64,000 nt of DNA, from the NCBI RefSeq assembly GCF_000327385.1, contig NW_008707226.1, forward strand, positions 811,240 through 875,239. The letters run 5' to 3'. The notes beneath the pieces were generated by a model. It ran no database searches, was not told where the DNA came from, and was given only the letters and a program-made list of their open reading frames with translations. A program made the translations under genes and the position numbers. Source of the stretch: Lottia gigantea (Eukaryota > Mollusca > Gastropoda > Lottiidae). Positions 35,901 through 47,700 of this stretch are shown piece by piece (within the stretch, counting starts at the first letter, position 1; every line of letters begins with the position of its first letter).

Positions 35901-36867
35901 TCACTGCTCACTGGAGTGAATCGGTGCATGGTTTCTTTTCACAAGTGGTGTTTAATGAAGGTGATCAATCCAGATTCAACTACCGTCATCAGACTTCGAG
36001 GAGGCAGCAATCGTTGCTGACACGGCAACTAATGCTGCATTTATTTTTGCTGGAATGATTTTCCGGATCATGTGGTAATGAAGGAACGTTCGAGAAAGCA
36101 CAACAGATGAGCTCGGTTTGGATTCTTTGCTGTCGTTCTTTGACAGCACAGACGCGATAAGGTCATTAAAAATGTGACGATCTCTTGGTATGAATAATTC
36201 CCTATTTTAGATAAGCGCTAAACATTGAATATTAAATTTGTGGTGTGCAACTGTCCTTTTTCTCATTTCCTTAGTGAGCAATTGTCCGGTGGTCCACACG
36301 CCGTCCAATTCACATAACAACGATCAAAACTATTTAATTTGCATGCACTACTTTAAGGGAACAAGAAAAATAATGTTTCTTTACCTGCACTGGCAACCCC
36401 TTTTCTTTCTGACAAATTTCATATTGTTTTCTTTTGTCTTCCAATTCCATTTTTCTCTGGTCCAAATGTTCGTCAAGTTGGGGAAGTGAAGTATCTAAAT
36501 GTTTGATTTTATATCTAAGTTTAGCCTTAATCCATCGGAATATTGGAAATTCATATACTTGAATATTTTCTCTGTCTTCAATGACAATTCTATCTACATA
36601 CCAATCACTCAATAATCCTGCATCATCGCGCCAGATTTCAATCTTATCTATTTTCCCTAGTGGTGCCAACTTTTTCTTTCTTATGTGAAACACATCCATT
36701 CGACCCCGTTCAAAATCATTCCGAAAAAAATTATCCAAAACTATATCCTTTGTACATCGGCCTTGATTATCGTGCAGGATTATTTTCACGCTGGCATCAG
36801 TTCCAGCGTACTTTTTATCCCCCGTCGAAACGTTGATATACAGATCACGAAGTTCCTTATGCTCCAT
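20928..36867 (-). CDS. ALOX: Lipoxygenase A (PLAT domain, predicted R-type)
   Basis: Fourteen exons join in frame to 681 residues: 36867-36385, 33504-33460, 32790-32662, 30685-30588, 30337-30067, 29745-29649, 29123-29006, 28664-28572, 23408-23348, 23044-22939, 22713-22622, 22224-22051, 21765-21602 and 21042-20928. Residues about 8-120 form the PLAT domain ([19 protein letters not shown]), which in this family binds Ca2+ and membrane. The catalytic domain has iron ligands His373, His378, His560, Asn564 and C-terminal Ile681. It should add O2 to polyunsaturated fatty acids to give hydroperoxides. The Coffa position is Gly416, the residue of R-lipoxygenases. Exon 5 equals exons 5 and 6 of the neighbouring paralogues fused, with 14 extra residues. 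Intron 8 hosts another gene, and intron 1 a satellite and a MITE. The substrate and carbon position are not predictable here. Confidence 0.95.
21541..21566 (+). repeat. Poly-C tract
   Basis: A run of C interrupted once by A lies in intron 13 of lipoxygenase A, only about 35 bp from the exon 13 donor. Such a run is unusual in this AT-rich region. Confidence 0.8.
23135..23340 (-). repeat. Dispersed repeat family 1, copy 3 (reverse)
   Basis: Its reverse complement carries CCTTCAAATCCATG and GCGTTTGAATGTTAAA in the same order as 20690-20730. It lies in intron 9 of lipoxygenase A and ends right before exon 9. Confidence 0.6.
23409..25560. other. Lipoxygenase A intron 8, distal part; no gene seen
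   Basis: Long AT-rich intron sequence with poly-A tracts near 24370 and no supported coding block. It lies upstream of the nested C2-like gene and may contain its regulatory DNA. Confidence 0.4.
25601..25722 (+). promoter_or_regulatory. TATA box and 5' UTR exon of the nested C2-like gene
   Basis: A TATATAAATA box at 25601-25610 is followed by an untranslated stretch ending in a strong donor (GTGCG|GTAAGT, exon end about 25722). The matching acceptor TATTTTTCAG ends at 25880, only two bases before the coding ATG. The arrangement supports independent transcription of the nested gene. The exact start site is not determined. Confidence 0.6.
25883..26845 (+). CDS. C2-domain-like protein, nested in lipoxygenase A intron 8
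   Basis: One intact coding exon of 320 residues. The N-terminal part is basic and serine-rich, with many Arg/Lys around residues 40-125 and acidic patches near 150-165. Residues about 185-300 look like a C2-type beta-sandwich: [20 protein letters not shown], a basic QKKKGK loop, [23 protein letters not shown] and then YETVVAF. The acidic Ca2+-binding loops of classical C2 domains are not evident, so a Ca2+-independent C2 is likelier. The layout, a single coding exon with a disordered basic N terminus and a C-terminal C2, resembles vertebrate C2CD4 proteins; this is a tentative comparison, not an identification. It lies on the strand opposite its host gene, has its own TATA box, and ATG 25883 is the first after the acceptor. 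No function is assigned. Confidence 0.85.
   Translation: MNLHQQMEKKVSVDFPDFNQVASQISSIFQESVDFSRSLVRSIRSSQSSRREALKCKTALYDEYYFKQSKKRAAALRQKRENFSGLINKFDRFGHNYLSPKKMIERSNSPRHCHSQSPQLYRRTRDNSSFTTDNIDCSEKAFGRRELMSVGSDDSGFENESMFKELLFPKHKDSISDVRLGTDQVQITINHEQKTNLLCVSLHRARLTFPKDRQIFAKLCILPNNIQKKKGKLINIANTKKWEEDFVFTKLSIGQLETCSIQIKIYQERGFMKRPLLKYETVVAFKDVDITNFQTTILPLKTITNPIAVTHPATPRLIHS
27066..27071 (+). terminator. Poly(A) signal of the nested C2-like gene
   Basis: An AATAAA hexamer lies about 220 bp past the stop codon on the gene's strand, in an AT-rich 3' UTR. Confidence 0.55.
27240..27610 (-). mobile_element. LINE reverse-transcriptase C-terminal fragment
   Basis: On the minus strand the translation in shifting frames contains [12 protein letters not shown], a block with [11 protein letters not shown], then SYEFIYKTL and TASEFNTFK-like words. 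This is the order found in the C-terminal end of CR1/Jockey-type LINE reverse transcriptases. Several frameshifts and at least two stops interrupt it, and nothing upstream of this end survives, as expected of a 5'-truncated, long-dead copy. It lies in intron 8 of lipoxygenase A. The clade assignment is tentative. Confidence 0.6.
27915..28454. mobile_element. 540-bp non-autonomous DNA transposon with 8-bp target duplication
   Basis: The ends are imperfect inverted repeats of about 50 bp. The left end CCTGTCTGCCG...GAGAGGA...AGCTGAGCTGCCTC matches the reverse complement of the right end (CCTGTCG...GAGAGGA...AGCTGAGCTGCCTG). The element is flanked by TTAAGTAA (27907-27914) and TTAAGTGA (28455-28462), a one-mismatch 8-bp duplication. 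It is visibly less AT-rich than its surroundings, and inside it CTGCCTC-type words recur. Eight-base duplications are typical of hAT elements, but the terminal bases are not a clear hAT match. It lies about 110 bp from exon 8 of lipoxygenase A. Confidence 0.8.
32083..32218 (-). mobile_element. SINE fragment, diverged
   Basis: It shares, in order, a GTTTACGTCGTGCTTTTCTGCA block and CGAGGGATCTTTAACT with the better SINE copies at 33645 and 37226, with a degraded middle. It lies in intron 3 of lipoxygenase A. Confidence 0.6.
33645..33998 (-). mobile_element. tRNA-derived SINE, most complete copy
   Basis: Read on the minus strand it begins with a tRNA-like head: TGGCTCATTGAGTAAG (A-box-like, 33972-33987) and GGATTCAATCC (B-box-like, 33933-33943). 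A body with CGTTAAAGATCCCTCGACAG follows, then a tail GACGTAAAACTCCATTC. Pol III promoter boxes in this order followed by an unrelated body define a tRNA SINE. Related copies lie at 37226, 42283 and, more diverged, 32083, 54236 and 58500. It lies in lipoxygenase A intron 1, close to exon 2. Confidence 0.8.
34690..35512 (+). repeat. 26-bp satellite array, about 31 units
   Basis: The unit CAATTGATATGCTATTCTTT followed by CAGAAT repeats head to tail over about 820 bp. Three higher-order subtypes occur in blocks: CCATCCTTTCATAATC units (34800-35030), a 31-bp variant with AAACAATCACAACTGATATG (35040-35160), and CTATTCTTTCAGAATC units (35180-35510). Block-wise homogenisation indicates local unequal exchange. 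It lies in intron 1 of lipoxygenase A. Confidence 0.95.
35768..36295. mobile_element. MITE-like element with inverted GGACAATTGCTCAC ends
   Basis: The left end reads TTGCTCACCGGACAATTGCTCACC and repeats GGACAATTGCTCACC about 35 bp on. The right end contains GTGAGCAATTGTCCGGTGG, its reverse complement, and the outer part again matches over about 55 bp. The 530-bp interval is less AT-rich and has no long frame. It lies just 3' of lipoxygenase A exon 1, within intron 1. Confidence 0.7.
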
Positions 36868-37225
36868 GATTAACTCTGTTCGTGGGCTAGTACATTCACT
36901 TTGTGACTTCTTATCTATGATAATATAATTTACAAGAATTATTTACGTCTGTGTATAAATTCTAAAAAATAAATTCAGTCAACCGATTCACTCATCCATA
37001 TAATCAGGTCAAGTATATTTATTCTTTTTTTTTAACTCTTTCTAGAAGATATATCATATTCGATCAAGACAGTTATGATATAAATGTACATTTGGGTACA
37101 GTTTATTAAGTGGTAGCTAAAGTGGCAACGACCACACTGAAAATCACTTGTTTGCTCCACCATACCTGTTACTTTAATAAAGATTATAATTTGGTTCAAA
37201 ACACCACAGACGTGTATAATGATAA

Positions 37226-37490
37226 AATGAATGGAGTTTTACATCCTACTTTTCTGCGCCATGTGAGCTAATGAAGACAGGCAACGGCATGCAGGGTACA
37301 ATAAGGGAAATTTTGCCAGGATAGCGGCATTAGCCTGTTCTTTTTCGATTTCCAACTGTCGAGGGATCTTTAACGTGCACAGCCTCGGTTTATTGTCCAA
37401 TCCGAACGCCTAGACGCCTTTTCCATGTCCGCCCCTCTTACCTGCATCACTGACAGGGAGAAACCGTGTTGAAAAATCCGAAGGTATCAT
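37226..37490 (-). mobile_element. tRNA-derived SINE, head-truncated copy
   Basis: It is closely similar to the body and tail of the 33645-33998 SINE, sharing CGAGGGATCTTTAACGTGCA, TTGTCCAATCCGAACGCCTA and CATCACTGACAGGG in reverse order. It stops before the tRNA-like head. It lies in the A-B spacer. Confidence 0.8.
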
Positions 37491-39149
37491 CTCGAACTAT
37501 GGTTGTGTATAAAGATAAAGCTGATTTTATGATAGGATGATATAGCTCGTCTGCTTCATTTCTTTCTCTCAAAAGTGTCCTTATTATTTTAGTCATTAGT
37601 TACTAGAAGTACAATTGTTAGCAAAGTCATATCTCACAGTTGTGAATCTTATGTTGCATCTCAGATGAGAGTGTAAACAGAGAATGTAATTTGAAATCAT
37701 TTTTAATGATATAATCGTTTCTGTTAATTTTTATTACAAGATGCCTACCGAAAACTTCATATCACGTAATAGGAACGTCATTTCTGATTTGGAGGCATAA
37801 TAACACAATTATGTAGTTGTTAAAATGGGATTATCAATAATTTTTTTTATACAAAATCACCTATGACTTCATTTTCGACTGCTACGGAGTAATTCTGATC
37901 CACCAGCTGTACGTATTCAGTGAGAACATACCTTCTGTAGTGTTATTCGTGATTTGAGCAAGTATTCACCTTATGATCTGTTTTCTTGGCGTGTTTTTTA
38001 ATATCCCCACGTCAAGCTTGACCTATTTGTTACTTATTTTTTTCTCAAATTTGAACTGAGTTTTAACGTGTACCATTAATGATTTCTTTGGGATATTACT
38101 GGGCGAAATCACAAATACAAAGCGCGTAGGAAAAACAAGCTAAAGCTGAATTAAACCATGAAAACTAAGCCGAATTACATCTCGAAACAGTTTTCTGAGT
38201 GAGTATAAAGTAAACATATGGCATCCTGCAAATCTTCTTCGATCATATCACCAGTCTTACTAAAATGAGACCAAACTTACGTTCCTTTTTTTTTTATTTA
38301 GCCACTACAGTTAGTGTCTAAAGACGGACCTCTTGAACAATTATCCGTTCGATAACACCAGCAAATCAACTTCCTGCAATCTCAATCGCTAATGCAATTG
38401 AGACTACAGTTTCCCTCCGTTTTCCATATATAGGTTCGAAACTGACAACGTTTCGATGAACTATGTTTGAGTATTGCCCAAAACGCGGTCAGTCAGTTTG
38501 TTAGCACGATGGAAGCTAAGGTTTTCATCCGATTTCAATGAAACTTGGCATGTAATTGTGGATGGTCAAGTTCGAACTAAAATGTTGTTTACAAATATTT
38601 TTTGTTGTTGTCAATTTAATCAATCGTAAGAGTTCGCCTTGGGTATATATAGTAAATAGCCGACGGAAAAGCACATGAAGTATGAGAAACACCCGAAATT
38701 ATTGCTGTCTAATCCGGATTAGAAAAATGTTATCCGGATAATCTGCAGGGAAAGTGGGAACAAACCATTGAAATATTAGTTCAAAATTGTTTTAATCAAT
38801 TAATCTATTCATTGATCCCATTTATTTGAAATGAAATCGTTAAATATTCATTGTTTTTATTGTACGTACACAGAGGTAGTCAAACTTAGAAAATATAAGT
38901 TCAAGTTGAAGCCATGGCTACCAAAGTGAGTAAGTGAAAAGGTCGAAATCAGACGAATCTTCACAAAGTCTGACTTAACGTAAAGTCTGACATAGAGTTA
39001 AGTCCGAGCGCTGCATACAGCCCAATCAGTATTCCTAATACATCATTATATCATACAACTTTAAGACAATGCAGAATTATGTTACTGCTGTTAAGAGGGT
39101 TTTGATCTTTTGTCGACGTCAACAACAATATGCTTCCATATTACGTGAG

Positions 39150-39490
39150 GGCATATAAAAATCCATAAAGAATCGTTGCTTGAAGAGTGAGCAAAATTTG
39201 CACTATATGGCTAATAGAGTGATTACACTAAGCTGGAAATATTATTTTGGTCATCATGAAAATCGAGAGGGATCATTTTCATTATGACATTAACCCACAA
39301 AATAAAAATCAAAAGAATCCATAAAAAAATTATCTGTAGAGTGAGCAACAGTTGCACAATAGAGTGAAAACGCAAATTCGGACACGATATTTCGGTGCAA
39401 AATTACCAATCAACACGAAAATCGATAGGGATCATCTTCATAATGACATTAACCCACAAAAGAATTGTAAAGGATTGTAGCCTGTAGAGT
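39150..39490 (+). repeat. About 150-bp tandem repeat, about 2.3 copies
   Basis: The blocks AATCCATAAA...GTAGAGTGAGCA...ATCGATAGGGATCAT...ATGACATTAACCCACAAAA recur at about 150-bp steps, diverged. A GGACGGACG run follows the last partial unit. Confidence 0.7.
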
Positions 39491-41737
39491 GAGCACGAGT
39501 CAAATGTGAACGGACGGACGAACCGACGGACCGACTAGAATATACGACCACTTCATAATGTGAGCGCATAATAAAAATTGCTTTCCAACTACCAATATCA
39601 GCGTTAACCTGTTTTCTTGTCATCTGACAGGTTCAAAACTATAGAACATAATAAATTTAACATACATGTATATCTATATATATATAATATGAACAAGAAA
39701 ATCGTCGCAACTGCATTTAGCAGTATCAAGGTCAACTATTATAAATATGTAGTACGCGTTGAATATAATAATATTGCTCGGTCATCCGTTCATATATTCA
39801 TCTAGTAAGAATGTTAAACGACTTATTTGTATAAATCAAGAAATTAATATCTAGAAAGAAGGTAAGTGATTCATATCTATAGGAGAGAAAGTTAGATCCG
39901 ATTAAGAAAATTTAAGTTTTTAACAGTTCGGAGAACTGTCGGCCCAGACCTCCTCAAACAACAACTTTTTATATATACGATAGACTTCAGTTTAATTTGG
40001 GATCATAATGATTCAATTCTCGAGACTTTTTACATCCTGTTAGGAGAGTGACAAAGCCACAGGAGTAGACTCGATTACTAAGCTTTATTCATTTGCAGAT
40101 AATCTATCGCCAACTTCTAGATTATAGAAAAATTATTTTCATTTGTTTTAGGCTTTATTACAGATTATATAATATTGTTTGTTATTGACAGGCTTTCTTT
40201 GTGTTTTCTACTAATGAAAAGGATTGCGTTATGTTTATAGCTGCTTGATGTTTAGCAACTAATCCGTAATGAAAATATTCGGATTATAAAATTATTGCAG
40301 TTTCGAACTTGATTACTTAGCTTAAAACCTATTTACCATAAAAGAGTTTAAATATCGCGGATGACTTCGTGCAATTCATTTACAAAAAATAGACATTTTG
40401 ATAGTTTGTCTTCTCTTGATTCTTATAATTATTCATAATAAGAAAGTGATTTTGAGGACAGTTTCATAACTCTAAGGTATGATATTTCTTTTTACCAGTT
40501 TTTTAACAGTGACATAAAGATATGCTTTCTTTTGTATCTTAATTTGATTAATAATTGCAGTAGTTATTATTGTGGCTCAGTGGTGGCTTGCTTGAAAACC
40601 TATTTTAACGCTTTAACACACCACCTGAAGTGAGTGACTTCCAATTCATTTCATTACAATTTACTCGAGAGTTTCTGCCCTGCGAAGCCGCATCAGACGC
40701 GTAAGACCGTATGTCACAAATGTACGTTAGAGAGAAATGTTGCGTTAGAGTTAGGTGGTCGAAAATAGAACGCTCAACTGCATTTATCCATTTCAGTTAA
40801 ATTTATTCGATAACCGCTATAGTGATGTGTTTTCGAGTGTACGTGGGATATAACTTACTAAGAGGTATTTGTGAAATTTGAGAAAGTAGTAGAATGTTGT
40901 CAATAGATGAACGACATAATATCAAATCTAATGTTACTGTGTTTGATTAATGTTGCCTACTCACGGTCATTGTGCTATCTGTCCTTTCACAATATTGCTG
41001 AAGGTAAAGTCTGTCACTTTTATAAAAATGTTAGTTAAGTTGGTTAGTTGAAGTAATTTTTTTATGAGTTTGCATTTTAAATAAGAACACTTTCGCGGAA
41101 AAGAAATGAATATGACCCGCATTAAGACTGTAAGATTTATCCTCCCTGAATTAATTCAAGTAGTGAATAAAAATCTGTTGACATTCAGAAGACCATCTTA
41201 CATTCCCTATATTCTTTGAGATCTCATTGGTTCATTGGTTGATGAACGCAAAATTTTCACGCGTTAATTCGATGAATGGTTTCGCCATCAGTGATCACTA
41301 AGGAAATTTGTAGTTCATCGGTAGCATGTTGCACGTGACAATAAAATGTAAATAATATTATATAATTTTAGAAAAAGTTATTTTTTGACGTCCATTTTAA
41401 TGAAATTAAATACAATATATGAAAATGATGTAGTCCCGATTCTTACGTTTTCTTTTTGTTAGCACCGAAAAGTTGTCTGAAAGTGTGTCCGGTATTTTCT
41501 ACCAAATAGTGTACAAAGACGACTTTCCATTTTTATTCATGCTGAACTGTTTCACCGGTTATGTCAAATGATAAACTAAATAGACAAAAAAACAAAATTG
41601 GATTTACTAAATGTAGACTTTTCTACTTTTTGATATTACACAAATTCATCACGGCAGTTTATGTTAATTTGTTCTTTCAGGATATTGATCCAAAACCATT
41701 GAATAAAACATACGCGCACTGACTGTTCTATATCACA

Positions 41738-44700
41738 ATGGGATCCTTTATAAGTCGTATGAAAGCTGACTATTTGATCTATGTTGGAACTGGTGATAAG
41801 AAAAATGCAGGTACTGACGCCAATGTTAAAATTATTCTTGAGGACGAAGAAGGACAGAGGACTGGTGAAATTGAATTGGACAATTTCCTGAAAAATGATT
41901 TTGAAGCTGGAAAACTAGATGTGTTTCCTGTGGATAAAATAGTAAATCTTCGACTGGGAAATATTGCGAAGATAGAATTTTGGCGGGACAATTCTGGTGC
42001 TGGAAGTCACTGGTTTGTGGACAGGATTCTAGTGGAGAACAGATTAGTCAATACGACATTTGCGTTCCCTGTTTTTCGTTGGATTCAACCAAACAGGCAT
42101 TACATTATTAACCACTTGGATACATCCTTACCTCAATTTGACACATACCGAGAACAGCGGGCCTTTGAATTGGCCGAGAAGAAGAAGGCGTATGAGTATA
42201 CACAGAAAGCTCCTGGAATGCCGGTTCAGGTATGTAGTGAGTTCAACCATCGTAAAATCAGAATTTTAGCTTTAAATGAAATGACATGAATGGAGTTTTA
42301 CGTCCTACTTTTATGCACCATGCAGGATGCGATGAGGGAAATTTTGCCAGGACAGCGTCATTAGCCTGCTCTTTTTCGATTTCCAACTGTCGAGGGATCT
42401 TGCTTCGTAAAGAGCTAAGCCTGTAAATCATCACTAGAACAATAATAATGATAAATAATAACAGTTTAATAAGTTTCGGGCCGAAGCCAAAGAACCATAT
42501 TACATAAATATTTATAGATATGAAATTATTTACAAAAATATAAAGCCGGATGATAGATAATATAAAATACATTACAAAGATTACTTTTTAGAGTCACACA
42601 TAGTTTAACTGCAAGAAATATACCTACTTTGATAAAGATTCTAAAACAACAGGGAAATTATTTGACAATATATTAATAAAAATCTTGATGAGATGAAATA
42701 TTGATACAGGGAGCTTAATAGTTAACACTAAAGCCTCATAAATAGGACATATATACAGAAAGTGAAAATCTGATTCTATTTCGTTTCCGAGTGGGATATA
42801 TTCTGCCAATTACCTGAGTCATGAACATAGCATAGGTATGGTAAGTATTAAATCAACAACTATCTTCCATTTATTGTACTGCTCGCTCATACGAGTAGAA
42901 AATAATTGCCTACAGTCTGCTTCTAAACACGTATAATTAAATTCTCTATATCTCTCTATTATGTTCTGCAAAAATGTACAAGACAAATATGCCACGATAC
43001 ACCACAACGGAGGAGGCCAATAATATGAAAATATTCAATAATGATCATTCAAATTAAATAAAACAAAATATGGAAGATGTTATGAACATATGATCCAATT
43101 TTTTTATCATCTTGTTACGTAGGTTACATACAAATTTGTGACTTACGAAACCCAAGTCACAATATCAACATTGGTTTAAAATTGCCACCAATAAAAAGAA
43201 AAATCACAGAAGCGTATCCGAAAGACAATACAATCTACATGAAAATTTCAAGTGCCAATATTTGGCTTGTTATCATTTGCACGACATCATGTCAATACTA
43301 TGCATGTTTGTGTTTTACAGGTTAAAACATTACCAGCTGATGAGCATTTCTCTTTTGATTATAAGGTAAGATATATTCGCATATTATTATTGTTATCTGT
43401 TTAAATAGAGCACGGGTCAAATTCACAATTATGTCTAGATTGTAGTTAAGAAATATTGATATTCTGGAACCTGTGCCAATCATATCATCTTTCTCTGATC
43501 CAACCGGAAATGGAAATATTTTGCTTTGATTATTAAACGTCTAGTTTGCTCAGGCACGTAGCTAACTCAAGTGCGATGTATGAATTCTTTCATGCGACAT
43601 TCAACTACATTATTCGACAAGTTTATCAAGACACGCATCACCAAAATAATTATGCATAAGTGCAATCAAGATTTCCGCTTTAACCGAGTGAAATTTATAC
43701 AAAAAATGCTTTTTTATGTTGAGGGAGAGAAGAGCACGGAAGATTCTTATGTATATTTATTGATTTATATTTATATATAGTGGGATCTGTTAAAGAGTAA
43801 AATTAACCTGAAAGCCAAAAGTAAATTTGTGGCATTGACCTCTGGGCGCTGGAATACACTGGACGATCTAATCAATGTGTATGATAAAAATGATTTCCCT
43901 CCGCCGAAGGTAGGTTTTTATTTTACATCTTCATTGCTGTTTGACTGATTTATTTGAAGTTATTTCAGAGTCAACCTGACCTAGATTCTGACCAGAGTTC
44001 AACAGTGTTTTTCTGTGACCTGTTTTTCTGTGCATCCATGACTCATGGAAGTGTGAAGTTTGAGTAGTATCCTATTCTGAAAAGTGAAAGGAGATTAGCA
44101 TATCGCGGTGTTTTAGTATCCTATCAAAACTTGCTTTTGCCATGCCCAAGATTGGCTTCACAAAAATTTTGATTAAGTTCTAGAGATTTCAATGGATAGA
44201 AGATCTACGCTATTTAGCCTTATTACGAGACCCATAGGAAAATGTGATCAAATTTTAAACTTGTTTAAAAAAAACCCACAAAATTATTTGGAATTTACAC
44301 CCAAAAGTGTCGAATGAGCTGAAATTACCCTACTAAATGGTAAATTTAAATTTTTTTCCAGCATGCTAATGGATGGAAGGACGATGTATATTTTGGCAAT
44401 CAGAGACTGGCCAGCCAAAACAGTACTTTAATCAAATTATGCACATCAATTCCAGAAAAGTAATATACATTTTTAAATTCATAGTTTATATTTGTAATTT
44501 CACAATACATGTAAATGTGAAATTTTGTATTTTCGTTTAGTTTTAATTGTGAGCTGGATGATTCTAATATTTCAAAAAATCTTCAATCTTAATTTTAACT
44601 TTTCTCCAGCTAATCTCGTCAGTCAATATAATTTCCTGTGTGCAATGAAGGAAATTTTACGTTTTTACAGGATTTTCACGTCATAACTTTTCTCGCAGAG

Positions 44701-47700
44701 CTAGTATTCCATACTATGAGGGAAACTGTAAATCTTTATTTCAGATTGGCTGTAACAGAAGACATGTTAAAACCTTTGCTTGAGGGAAACAGTCTTCAGT
44801 CTTTGATAGATGATAAACGTTTATTTATAGTAGACCTTGATATTCTTGAGGATTTAGACTGTAAAGATGGAGCCATTGTAAGTATTGCTAGACAGTTATT
44901 GCATCGAAATGCAAACTCTCCAAATAGCCGAAATTCGAACAATATCTTCACACTGGCAAGTCGGATAAATTGATGCTCATTCGTTTGCTTGTTTGAAGTA
45001 TTTTCCTTTCCGTTTTAGTGTATGTGCAAATCGATGTATACGTTTGATTCAAGCGTATGTTTTCAGCCACGGGAACATGTCCTCAATTGATGTTTCATTA
45101 TCCAACTACAATATATACAATATATCATGTGTCTTCACAATACACGACCTGGGCTTACATTGTTTCTGAGTACTCAGAGAATTATTTATAGCATATTCTA
45201 CTCCATACTACCCGAGACTGTGTCTGGTATCCAATCCTGATTTCACTTTCTGTCGTGATCTGGGAACATTATTTTCATGCTTAATACGATTTGGGACACA
45301 TCCAAATACTGCTTTACAGCTTTGGCTGGAACTTTACACTTGCTGTTGAACTGACCATTTCAGATGTGTAGCCCAATAGCTCTTTTTATGGTAGATAACA
45401 AGAAACAACTGAGACCAATAGCCATACAGCTATTTCAACAGCCTGGTACAGATAACCCGGTGAGAATTAGTATTAAATTGTCTCATTAAAGTTTGTTTTT
45501 AAATCCGGTTTCCTTCTGGCGTATCGACAGGTTGAAATTGATAGAGCATTTCTAGGGTGTCTAGACGTATGCGTGGGATGGAATCCGATACGAGATGCAA
45601 GCTATCTAGACATGACAGTAATGTCGCTTTTTCTGTCTCAAAAGTTGCGAAATTATGATATTGTTTTGTATTATTCAGGTATTTCTACCAACTGATGATC
45701 CTAATTTATGGATTGTAGTAAAGATGTGGTTTAATAATGCAGATAGCACTTACCATCAATCACTAACTCATCTTGGTAGGTAAATCCCGAAATTAATGAG
45801 AGCTGACGTGCTTGTTCCGCAAGCTCTGGGCATTTATTTTTTCCGGATTACAAAATAATTTAGGTATATATACAGGGTTATAGTCAATTTGACACTTAAC
45901 CGAAATGGCCCAAAGTCAATATAACATATTGAAATAGTGTTATTTTTTGTCAAGTTGTTCAATGAAATCAAATATATAAAATATTATTTTGGTATCATTT
46001 TGACTTTTTCATAGGGCCATTTTGGATTGGTGTCAAATTAACTATAGGCCCCCATATACATATTATTTCATCTTCATCGTGGATTAACACTTGTATTTAG
46101 CTATGCCTTCGTGAAGGTTCTACAAATTTTATGTTTGGTACGAAATAATAGTTTTCTTTTTATTATAGGGTATACTCATTTAATAATGGAAGGTATTTGT
46201 ATCTGTGGAAATAGAAACTTGTCCTTGTCACACCCCATATTTAAACTTTTGGCTCCACATTTTCTCTTCTTGATTGCAATAAATAAGTGAGTATTCTTAT
46301 ACAAAAAAGTTATTTTATATCATCTGAATATCATTGCATTGGCACTAGATTAAAACGCAAAGATCAATTGAAGATCCAATTGCATCATATCACGTGACTT
46401 GATAATGGGGATTTTTTTTTTTTAAACTGTAATACTAAGTTATGCAACATTATTGTTTTTCGATGAAACCTTTGTTTCTCACTGAAATGCCAAAATGCTT
46501 GGCCAGTTGTTTTCGCAGCAAGCAACACAATTCTGTGGCGAGGTATTATGGTGGAAACATATAAGTATAGGGATCAGGCCACGTATCCTAGTGCTAGGAT
46601 GTCCTGAGTTCTTATCTTCTAACATTGACCCTAAGATCGTTTCGAGAAAACCAGGCCTGGTTCCTTGCTCTGTATTCTTTATTTAGTATTATCACACTAT
46701 GTCCAAATGCCTACATAATAAGGGCAATGGGAAATCCAGAATAACCAGGATACTCTATATTAAATAACATATTTTTTAATTGGCACACCACTGAATTAAA
46801 CTAACACAGTTATCATGTTCACTTATTCATGTATCGCCTAATGATTATGACATAGCCACTACTGCTCAATGAATAACATAGATGTTGTGATATTGCCACA
46901 CGACTGAAACCTATGTCTATGCTGATGAAGCATACGCTTATTGTCAAATGATCAAACAAATGACATTATACGTATTTAGTCCTGAATCATTTATGTGTTG
47001 TCATTTTGTCAACGGTCTGACACACTTATACAGTCATCAAAAACATTTGTCTGAGGTATACTTATTAATCTATTATCTTTGTTCATTTAATTTTTTGTAG
47101 TCGTGCGTTACAATTGCTGGTCTCCGTGGGAGGTTGGGTTGATAAGACTATGAATTGTGGAGCTAAAGGTTTAGTTAATCTTATGACTAAAGGGTGAGTG
47201 TTTCCCTTCTTCCTGCAAAATCTAACTACCCATTGGTCAGAGAGGATCTTTTTGTATTGTCATTTCATCGATTCCAATGACTATGATTTAAATATAGTAA
47301 TTATTAAATGAAATGTTTTCACAGGGGATTCTTTTTTGTAAACAACTAATTCATAAGCATCACATGACTATTATGGCATGATCACTGTTTCGGAATACTT
47401 ATTGCTATTGAGGTTTTCAATAAAAATTATTTATGATATTTTTTTTATTAAGACATGTAATTTAATAGTTTATAACTTTAAAAAAAATCATGTTGTGAAC
47501 TCATGTTATAGTGTGAAAAATTGGTCCATGGTAATTGATGGAAATCTTAAAGAAGATCTGAAAAAGAGAGGTGTAAGTCATATGTTATTTGTGGTCTATA
47601 ACTCATGTCCTTTGTTTATGAATTTAAAGATAACAAAAAGTTATTGATATATGTATATGTACAAGTTTTGCTTTTAACGAGTCAACGTAATATTAATAAT

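Larger units (their letters stand above)
36868..41737. promoter_or_regulatory. Divergent spacer between lipoxygenases A and B
   Basis: The head-to-head genes A and B are separated by 4.9 kb, so both promoters must lie here or in untranslated exons within it. An acceptor (TTGTTCTTTCAG ending at about 41680) before the ATG of B implies a 5' UTR intron. I found no TATA box that I trust. The rest holds a SINE (37226), a fragment of the 165-bp repeat family (about 38520) and a 150-bp tandem (39150). Confidence 0.45.
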
